Assembly (NCBI GenBank): GCA_024404065.1
Contig: JAKSQR010000005.1
Coordinates: 1-27,101 of the forward strand
Direction of reading: 5' to 3'
Origin: Clostridia bacterium
GTDB taxonomy: Bacteria > Bacillota > Clostridia > Oscillospirales > Acutalibacteraceae
Length of the DNA: 27,101 nucleotides
A program made the translations under genes and the position numbers. Below are positions 21,393 through 27,101 of the stretch, piece by piece (the stretch's first letter is position 1; each line of letters starts with the position of its first letter). The notes beneath the pieces were generated by a model. The model made no database searches. It had not been told where the DNA came from and saw only the letters and a program-made list of their open reading frames with translations.

Positions 21393-22427
21393 ATGAAAAA
21401 GGCAGCAGCTGTACTTACAGCATTTTTGCTGATAATATTTATTATGGTTCCTGCCTTTGCGGCTAAGCCGGAGATTAAAATTGACGGCATTGCTACAAAC
21501 AATAAAGAGTGGGCAGGAGCACAAGATATCAGCCTGCTTTCAAAAGAAGCCACAGGTAATGAGTTTACCGATATAAATATGCAATACATTGTGGATTACG
21601 GAAACAATGTAGTTTATTATCTTTTTGTGGCATCTGAAAAGGATTCCAAAAGTGTTACTGCGGATGAAATTGCGCAGATGGGTATTTCGTTTATACCTGA
21701 GGGCTGTGAGGAAATCACATTAAGGGGTAATAACCCCACCGCAGAGGGCAGCTACGGCAGCACCCACTCCTATAAAGCAGCTATGACGGCAGACTCCCAG
21801 ACAGGCACGATTTATTGTGAAATAAAGGTTAATTATAAAGATGGTGTACCTGCTGATATAAGAGGCAGCGTAAAGTTTTTTGATAAATACGGCGAAGCCT
21901 CCAATAAAATAAACATCAATAATGATGTGCTGACTAAAACAGATACTACCAATAAAGAAAAAACAACCAAAGAAAAGACAACTACCAAAAAATCAACTAC
22001 GGCAAAAGAAACTACAACCCGCAGGGTGCATAACCCTAAAAATAAAACTGTGATTACCACCACAAAGAGGGTAACCACAACCAAGGCTATAAAAACAACA
22101 AAAGCCACAACCACAACTGCTGTAAAAACCACAAGAGAAACAGCAAAAACCAATAACACAACCACATCGCACCCAACAGAGGTTATTCTGGATATACCTG
22201 AGGAAACAGATGTATATTATCCTGAAGAGGAAACAAATTCAGAGCCTGCCACAGATGATGTGGTAGCAATAACAGAGGAAACAACTTCGGCTTCCGCCTT
22301 CGGATTTAATAGCATACAAAAAAGCTCACTGTATAAAATCATTACCGCATTATGTGCTTTAGTGCTTTTTGGAGTTTTAGGTGTATGGGCAGTTAAATCC
22401 AGACAGGATGACGACGAAGATAACTAA
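21393..22427 (+). CDS. Surface-anchored protein with Thr/Lys-rich stalk and C-terminal membrane anchor
   Basis: The product has 344 residues. A signal peptide (1-24, cut near A-F-A-A) is followed by a compact domain (about 25-175) that opens I-K-I-D-G-x-A-x-x-x-K-E-W-x-G-A. This recalls the CBM9-like/DOMON-type start I-D-G-x-x-x-x-x-E-W in carbohydrate-binding proteins; it is a suggestion, not a firm assignment. Residues about 178-265 are a Thr/Lys/Arg stalk coded by ACA/ACC/ACT-rich DNA, and about 266-310 is acidic. A membrane helix (about 318-336) and a charged tail end in D-D-D-E-D-N. The topology is that of a cell-surface protein. The ATG overlaps no gene but starts 4 nt past the TauE gene. 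Confidence 0.7.
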   Translation: MKKAAAVLTAFLLIIFIMVPAFAAKPEIKIDGIATNNKEWAGAQDISLLSKEATGNEFTDINMQYIVDYGNNVVYYLFVASEKDSKSVTADEIAQMGISFIPEGCEEITLRGNNPTAEGSYGSTHSYKAAMTADSQTGTIYCEIKVNYKDGVPADIRGSVKFFDKYGEASNKININNDVLTKTDTTNKEKTTKEKTTTKKSTTAKETTTRRVHNPKNKTVITTTKRVTTTKAIKTTKATTTTAVKTTRETAKTNNTTTSHPTEVILDIPEETDVYYPEEETNSEPATDDVVAITEETTSASAFGFNSIQKSSLYKIITALCALVLFGVLGVWAVKSRQDDDEDN

Positions 22428-22447
22428 GATATAATGGAGATACAAAA

Positions 22448-23182
22448 ATGCTTGAGTTAAAAAATGTCAGCTTCAATGTTGATTCCGATAAGGGCAACCT
22501 TGAAATAATAAATGACGTATCACTTACAATCCCTGATGATACATTTACAGTAATCACAGGCCCTAATGGTGGCGGTAAATCTACCCTTGCCAAGCTTATA
22601 ATGGGCATTGAAAAGCCAACATCAGGTAAGATTATTTTTAATGGCACAGATATTACAGATATGTCTGTAACCGAAAGGGCAAAGCTTGGCGTAGGTTATG
22701 CTTTCCAGCAGCCCCCAAGGTTTAAGGGTCTTACTGTACGCCGTCTGCTTTCACTTGCAGCAGGCAGTGATTTACCTGAGGATGAGTGCTGCGGCTACCT
22801 TACTGCAGTAGGTCTTTGCTCAAGGGATTACCTTAACAGAGAGATGGATGCTTCCCTCTCAGGCGGTGAGGCAAAGCGTATTGAGATTGCCACTCTTATG
22901 GCACGCAAGCTTGATTTAGCAATATTTGATGAGCCTGAGGCAGGCATTGACCTGTGGAGCTTCTCTGTACTTGTTGAGAGCTTTAAGTCCATGACAGAGG
23001 GCAGGCACAACAGCGTGCTTGTTATCTCCCATCAGGAAAGAATTATGAGCCTTGCAGACCACATGATAGTTATTGCAAACGGCAGGGTAAAAAATCAGGG
23101 CACAAAGGAAGAAATCTTCCCCACCCTTATGGATGAGTTTACCAATAACTGTGATTTCAGAGACAAGAAGGAGGAAAAATAA
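22448..23182 (+). CDS. sufC: SufC-like Fe-S assembly ATPase (minimal SMS/SUF type)
   Basis: A cytoplasmic ABC-type ATPase that powers Fe-S cluster assembly on its SufB partner. The product has 244 residues. Walker A GPNGGGKST (38-46), the Q-loop region F-Q-Q-P-P-R-F (86-92), signature LSGGE (137-141), Walker B L-A-I-F-D-E-P (157-163) with E-A-G-I-D after it, and switch His195. Canonical SufC has D-E-I-D-S-G-L-D at Walker B; the D-E-P-E-A-G-I-D form and the Q-Q-P-P-R-F-K-G-L-T-V motif are what I associate with the reduced two-gene systems of anaerobes. TGGAGAT precedes the ATG. The last base of its TAA stop is the first base of the next gene's ATG. Confidence 0.88.
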   Translation: MLELKNVSFNVDSDKGNLEIINDVSLTIPDDTFTVITGPNGGGKSTLAKLIMGIEKPTSGKIIFNGTDITDMSVTERAKLGVGYAFQQPPRFKGLTVRRLLSLAAGSDLPEDECCGYLTAVGLCSRDYLNREMDASLSGGEAKRIEIATLMARKLDLAIFDEPEAGIDLWSFSVLVESFKSMTEGRHNSVLVISHQERIMSLADHMIVIANGRVKNQGTKEEIFPTLMDEFTNNCDFRDKKEEK

Positions 23183-24099
23183 TGGAAAAGATTGATAAGT
23201 CCCTTCTTGCAGAGATTGCAAATATGCACGAAATACCTGCAGGTGCATATAATATAAGAAAAAACGGCGGCGGAATTGACAGACGCTCCACCGCAAATAT
23301 TGAAATAGTAACCAAAGAGGATAAGCCCGGCATTGATATCATAATTGCCCCCGGCACAAAGAATGAGAGCGTTCATATTCCCGTTATCATCACCGAAACA
23401 GGCATTGATGATGTAGTATATAATGATTTCTATGTAGGTGACGATGCGGATGTACTCATTGTTGCAGGCTGTGGCATTCACAACTCAGGCAGTGACAAGA
23501 GCCAGCACGATGGTATACATACATTCCATATAGGCAAAAATGCAAAAATCAAGTATGTTGAGAAGCACTATGGCGAAGGTCCCGGCACAGGCGAAAACAT
23601 ACTTAACCCCGTTACCATAGTTGAGCAGGATGAAAACTCCACCTGCGAAATGGAAATGGTACAGATTCGTGGCGTAAATTCTACCAAGAGAGATACTAAG
23701 GCACAGCTTAAAGCAGGCGCAAAGCTTATTGTTACAGAGCGTCTTCTTACTCACGACCAGCAGGAGGCTTACTCCGATATAACCGTTGAGCTTAACGGCA
23801 CAGATGCCTCTGCTCAGATTGTTTCCCGTACAGTTGCAAGGGATACTTCAAAGCAGGTTTTCCACTATGACGCAATCGGCAATGAGAAATGCCGTGCTCA
23901 CATTCAGTGCGATTCAATTATTATGGATGGTGCATCAGTAAGCTCAATACCTGCAATTACTGCAAACAGTGCGGATGCACAGATTATACACGAGGCTGCC
24001 ATCGGCAGAATCAATAACGACCAGCTTGTTAAGCTTATGACCTTCGGTATGACCGAGGAAGAGGCTGAGGAAGTAATCATTAACGGCTTCCTTAAATAA
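23182..24099 (+). CDS. sufB: Short SufB/SufD-like Fe-S scaffold protein
   Basis: The partner of SufC: a beta-helix scaffold on which clusters form. The product has 305 residues against about 460-490 for classical SufB, missing most of the N-terminal part. In the beta-helix, A-G-C-G-I-H-N (95-101) and H-D-G-I-H-T-F-H (109-116) are visible. The C-terminal core retains Q-C243-D-S and H-E271-A, which by my recollection correspond to the catalytic Cys and Glu of E. coli SufB. It overlaps sufC by 1 nt (TAATG), so the two are translationally coupled. No sufS, sufU, sufD or iscU is adjacent. The gene name is by homology; SmsB is the name sometimes used. Confidence 0.85.
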   Translation: MEKIDKSLLAEIANMHEIPAGAYNIRKNGGGIDRRSTANIEIVTKEDKPGIDIIIAPGTKNESVHIPVIITETGIDDVVYNDFYVGDDADVLIVAGCGIHNSGSDKSQHDGIHTFHIGKNAKIKYVEKHYGEGPGTGENILNPVTIVEQDENSTCEMEMVQIRGVNSTKRDTKAQLKAGAKLIVTERLLTHDQQEAYSDITVELNGTDASAQIVSRTVARDTSKQVFHYDAIGNEKCRAHIQCDSIIMDGASVSSIPAITANSADAQIIHEAAIGRINNDQLVKLMTFGMTEEEAEEVIINGFLK

Positions 24100-24111
24100 T
24101 GCTTTATTAGA

Positions 24112-24139
24112 AAAATCCCCCTGACTCAAGGGGGATTTT
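24112..24139 (+). terminator. Terminator or attenuator after sufCB
   Basis: A perfect 10-bp stem AAAATCCCCC (24112-24121)/GGGGGATTTT (24130-24139) with an 8-nt loop starts 13 nt past the sufB stop. The U-run is short (four T inside the stem, then GAAT). The next gene starts 14 nt later with no room for a full promoter, so readthrough into the HAD gene is likely. Confidence 0.7.
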
Positions 24140-24153
24140 GAATATGGAGAAAT

Positions 24154-24822
24154 ATGAAAACTATACTTATAGATATTGATAACACCCTGCTTGATTTTAA
24201 CCTCTGCTCTATGGAGTCTATTGAAAAAGCGGCGGCGTATTATGGCATTACTCTGCCACAGAATTATTACCCACGCTTTAAGCAAATCAATGATAGCCTA
24301 TGGAAGAGAATAGAGGAGAAAACCCTTGATATAGAAGGCTTAAGGGCTATCAGGTACAATATGATTTTTAAGGAGTGGGGCATAGATTTTGACGGCCCCA
24401 CCTTTGAGAAAATGTATTTCAAGGGTCTTGTTGAAAGTGCTGTGCCCGTTGAAGGCGCAAAGGATTTAGTTAAATATCTTGGCACAAAATATAACCTGTA
24501 TGCAGCCAGCAACGCCCCTAAAGAGCAGCAGGATATCCGCCTTGGCAAGGCAGGTATGATGGACTACATAAAGGGCATTTTTATATCTGAAGAAATAGGC
24601 GCACCTAAGCCCACAAAAGCCTTTTTTGATGGTGTATTTAAGCTTATCGGAAGCCCTGACCCAAAGGATGTTGTAATGATAGGCGACTCCCTCAATGCGG
24701 ACATCATAGGGGCAAAGGAATACGGAATGGAAACAATATGGTTTAACTACGAGGGAAAGGATTGCGACAGCCCTGCAGACCATACAGTTTTAACTCTTGA
24801 CGAAATAAAAACAATTCTTTAA
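24154..24822 (+). CDS. HAD-superfamily phosphatase, YjjG/5'-nucleotidase-like
   Basis: A soluble phosphatase, probably acting on small phosphorylated metabolites such as nucleoside monophosphates. The product has 222 residues. HAD motifs: D7-x-D9-x-T (motif I, nucleophile Asp7), S119-N120 (motif II), K152 in P-K-P (motif III), and G-D-S-L-N-A-D (177-183, motif IV). An inserted helical cap (about 18-95) after motif I gives the C1 cap type of this group. GGAGA lies 5 nt before the ATG. The P-K-P-x-x-x-F-F and G-D-S-L-x-x-D-I-x-G-A segments fit YjjG-like members, but the substrate cannot be read from sequence. Confidence 0.88.
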   Translation: MKTILIDIDNTLLDFNLCSMESIEKAAAYYGITLPQNYYPRFKQINDSLWKRIEEKTLDIEGLRAIRYNMIFKEWGIDFDGPTFEKMYFKGLVESAVPVEGAKDLVKYLGTKYNLYAASNAPKEQQDIRLGKAGMMDYIKGIFISEEIGAPKPTKAFFDGVFKLIGSPDPKDVVMIGDSLNADIIGAKEYGMETIWFNYEGKDCDSPADHTVLTLDEIKTIL

Positions 24823-24831
24823 GGTGAAAAA

Positions 24832-27101
24832 ATGAAGAAATCAATTGCGATAATGCTTGCATTATCAATATTTGCATCAGTTTTTATATACAGCTCATCT
24901 GCCGCAGGCGATGTGGTATATGCAGGTGAAGCTGATGGGGCAGGAAATGGTACTTACTTAAATCCTTACCCGTCATTTTATACTGCCCTGCAAAATGTTA
25001 ATGATGGCGGCATAATTTATATTAAGGGTGGCGAAAGTGCTTTCGCTAATGCCCTGCAGGATGATGGTCCGCTTGTAATTGATAAAAATATAACCATAGC
25101 AACAGCCCCTGAGGATAGCGAAAAGGGTGTACTTATCACCCGCACATCAGGTATAATTCTTGGTGCAGATGTAACCTTTGACAATGTGGATATAGGCCTT
25201 GCAAGCAAATACCACAATGCTATATTTGCAAATGGTCATAAGCTTACATTAAATAATGTAAAGCAGTATCAGGGTCACAGAGGCATACACATTTTTGGCG
25301 GCGGAGTATTTGGCAATTCCACCCCTGCAGGCACAAAGGGCGAAATTATAATAAGCGGTCAATGTAAGCTTGAAAATATATACGCAGGCTCAATGAATAC
25401 TGCATATAATGGCAATGTTACAATTACAGTAAACGGAGCTACAGGTAACAGTATAGGTGCTTGCTATGGCGCAAGTGCAGTTGAAGCGGCGGTTGACAGA
25501 AATGATTGGTTTGATTTAACCGAGCCTGATGCCCCTGCACCTCAGTTTGAAAATGGTAGTGTAAATGGTGATGTTACATTTAATATAACCCACTCTGCAG
25601 GCAGACTGATTGACGGCAGAGGATGTAATAAAAGCATTGTAAATATCAGCGCCTCATCAGATGTAAGAATGGTGGGCACGGCAATAAATTACATAGATGA
25701 GCTTAATATAATGTCGGGTGTATTTGAGCCATCAGATTTAATATATAGCTCAGCCCCTGATATTTCAGTTTCAGCAAATGCAACCCTTGACCTTACAAAT
25801 ATAGAAAACCCATCAGCAAATAATTTTAATGGTGGCGGCACAGTTGTGCTCTCTCAGGAAGCGTGCTTTGAAATTTTTGGTGTTATAAACGGCACAACCA
25901 ATCTTGCAGTTGGCGGAGTGTATAATGGCACATCAGGTATAGCCACTAAAGACCATATTTATATTCTCTCCCACAACAAATCCGACGGGAGTAGTTTTGC
26001 ATATAATCCCTACGCATCACAGGATGATTATTATATTGCTTCTGACGGCTTTAATTGGTATATAACATGTGATGAAGCGGAGGCTTTGCCCCTTTCCTCA
26101 ATGGCATTTACAAGCAGTAATTACAGTTTTACCGAGCAGGAGGCAAATAACTACTCAGCCTCACTCATAGTAAATGCAGAGGGTGCAGAGCCTGACGAAA
26201 GCTTCAGTATGTATGATTTGGTTTATACAGTAGTTTATAACAACAACACCTACGTATCTGAAACAAATTACGATTATTACGGCGTTGCTGAAATAGAAGA
26301 ATTAGGCATGGTTTTCAGCATAAGCTATGATGATTATACTGATGAAAACGGTAGAGTCTTTGCAAGAATAAATATAGAAAAGCCCGATTTTTCACAGAAG
26401 GATATTAAGGCGGGTGTATATGAAATCACTGCATCTTATGGCGAAATATCCGCAAGCACTGTGCTGAATGTAAACCACACATTTGTAAATGGTGAGTGCA
26501 GCTATTGCGGAGAAAAGGAAGAGGTAATATCCTGCACCATAAGTAACGATAAGGTTATAAAGGGCGGATATCTTGATTTTACTGCTCAGGCAAAAGCCGA
26601 CACAGAGTATATTAAAATTGTAAAAGAATTTACCCTTAAAGACGGCAGCCATAAAACCATAAGTGCAATTTACAGCAGGAAGTCAACTGCGGTAAGCATA
26701 GAGAATAACAAGTGGATTATACATAACAGATTCACCTATACAGGCTATGATGACGCAGTAGAAATGCTTTGCACAGTTTACTATAAAGACGGCGCAGAGT
26801 ATAAAGCGATAAACAGTTTTTCTGTGCTTGCAGGCACAAGTGAGGATGCACTTAAAAAGCATCCCGATTATGACAGCTTCACAATAATAAGTGCTTCCGC
26901 TCCCGAGGGTGAGCATAAAGAGGGCTATGCAGTAATTACAGTAGTTACCACAGATGACTGCTCAAAGGTGAGAATAGGAAACGGCGAAAAATATACAACC
27001 TACCAGACCACCTCAAAAAATGCCACATATACTGATAATAATGGCATAAGAACATGGCAGATAAATTATAAATTCCCTTCAGAGCCTACGAATTATACAG
27101 C
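24832..27101 (+). CDS. Very large secreted protein, 5' part; open at right edge
   Basis: The frame from ATG 24832 has no stop for 756 codons to the end of the window. A signal peptide (1-25, ending S-S-A-A) is followed by D-V-V-Y-A-G-E-A-D-G-A-G-N-G-T-Y-L-N-P-Y, a start common in right-handed beta-helix proteins of the pectate-lyase-like type. Residues about 60-340 are rich in short Asn/Gly/Thr/Ile strands that fit such a helix. Residues 549-560 read H-T-F-V-N-G-E-C-S-Y-C-G, the H-x-F/Y-x-x-G-x-C-x-x-C-G element seen in Clostridia surface proteins, possibly a metal-binding clip. After it comes a region with repeated beta-sandwich-like strands. A weak AGGTGA precedes the ATG, 10 nt after the HAD stop. 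Exact ligand and full length unknown. Confidence 0.82.
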   Translation, partial: MKKSIAIMLALSIFASVFIYSSSAAGDVVYAGEADGAGNGTYLNPYPSFYTALQNVNDGGIIYIKGGESAFANALQDDGPLVIDKNITIATAPEDSEKGVLITRTSGIILGADVTFDNVDIGLASKYHNAIFANGHKLTLNNVKQYQGHRGIHIFGGGVFGNSTPAGTKGEIIISGQCKLENIYAGSMNTAYNGNVTITVNGATGNSIGACYGASAVEAAVDRNDWFDLTEPDAPAPQFENGSVNGDVTFNITHSAGRLIDGRGCNKSIVNISASSDVRMVGTAINYIDELNIMSGVFEPSDLIYSSAPDISVSANATLDLTNIENPSANNFNGGGTVVLSQEACFEIFGVINGTTNLAVGGVYNGTSGIATKDHIYILSHNKSDGSSFAYNPYASQDDYYIASDGFNWYITCDEAEALPLSSMAFTSSNYSFTEQEANNYSASLIVNAEGAEPDESFSMYDLVYTVVYNNNTYVSETNYDYYGVAEIEELGMVFSISYDDYTDENGRVFARINIEKPDFSQKDIKAGVYEITASYGEISASTVLNVNHTFVNGECSYCGEKEEVISCTISNDKVIKGGYLDFTAQAKADTEYIKIVKEFTLKDGSHKTISAIYSRKSTAVSIENNKWIIHNRFTYTGYDDAVEMLCTVYYKDGAEYKAINSFSVLAGTSEDALKKHPDYDSFTIISASAPEGEHKEGYAVITVVTTDDCSKVRIGNGEKYTTYQTTSKNATYTDNNGIRTWQINYKFPSEPTNYT

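Noticed and set aside
21950..22165. Possible CRISPR or satellite repeat
   Set aside because: The repeats are irregular ACA/ACC codons of a Thr/Lys stalk in an open frame; there are no fixed-length repeats and spacers.

Overview
The window looks like a chromosomal core region of an anaerobic Gram-positive Clostridia bacterium, most plausibly a gut Ruminococcaceae/Oscillospiraceae-type organism. This is an inference from the low-to-moderate GC, near-consensus sigma-A promoters with 17-bp spacers, AGGAGG-type ribosome binding sites, a DUF4474 protein, several exported proteins with Thr-rich linkers, a SecA with a SEC-C zinc tail, and a minimal SufC/SufB-like Fe-S pair. No phage, IS element, CRISPR array or resistance island is visible.

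Layout. (1) 1-350: the 5' tip of a minus-strand gene that runs off the left edge, then tRNA-Gly(GCC) with a perfect promoter and its own terminator. (2) 353-1396: an exported DUF4474 protein. (3) 1469-5410: a plus-strand ribosomal and export cluster, rpmG-secE-nusG-rplK-rplA, then a second promoter with an L10-leader attenuator ahead of rplJ-rplL. It ends at a strong terminator and does not continue into rpoB. (4) 5421-12793: a minus-strand cell-shape operon read right to left: small lipoprotein, mreB, mreC, mreD, mrdA (PBP2), minD-like ATPase, mnmE, terminator. A FGGY sugar kinase (12832-14424) with its own promoter lies just upstream. (5) 14678-15648: a monocistronic minus-strand lipoprotein with a good promoter and a UUCG-loop terminator. 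(6) 15688-24139: a plus-strand run of exodeoxyribonuclease III, an anchored unknown protein, secA, a TauE/SafE permease, a Thr/Lys-rich surface protein, and sufC-sufB, ending in a hairpin. (7) 24154-27101: a HAD phosphatase and the first 756 codons of a very large secreted protein that is still open at the right edge.

The genes fall into three working groups. The first is translation, transcription elongation and protein export (L33, SecE, NusG, L11, L1, L10, L7/L12, SecA). The second is the elongasome for lateral wall growth (MreBCD and PBP2), together with a MinD-family ATPase that has no MinC or MinE in this window. The third is a set of exported or anchored proteins of unknown role, probable clients of the SecE/SecA machinery. 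The most interesting non-coding signals are the structured leaders before rpmG, rplK, rplA and rplJ, including a possible 12-codon leader peptide before rplK and a possible SD-sequestering pairing in the rpmG leader. The most interesting coding signals are the orphan MinD, the two-gene Fe-S system, the long Ala/Glu/Pro tail on L10, and the edge-spanning surface protein.
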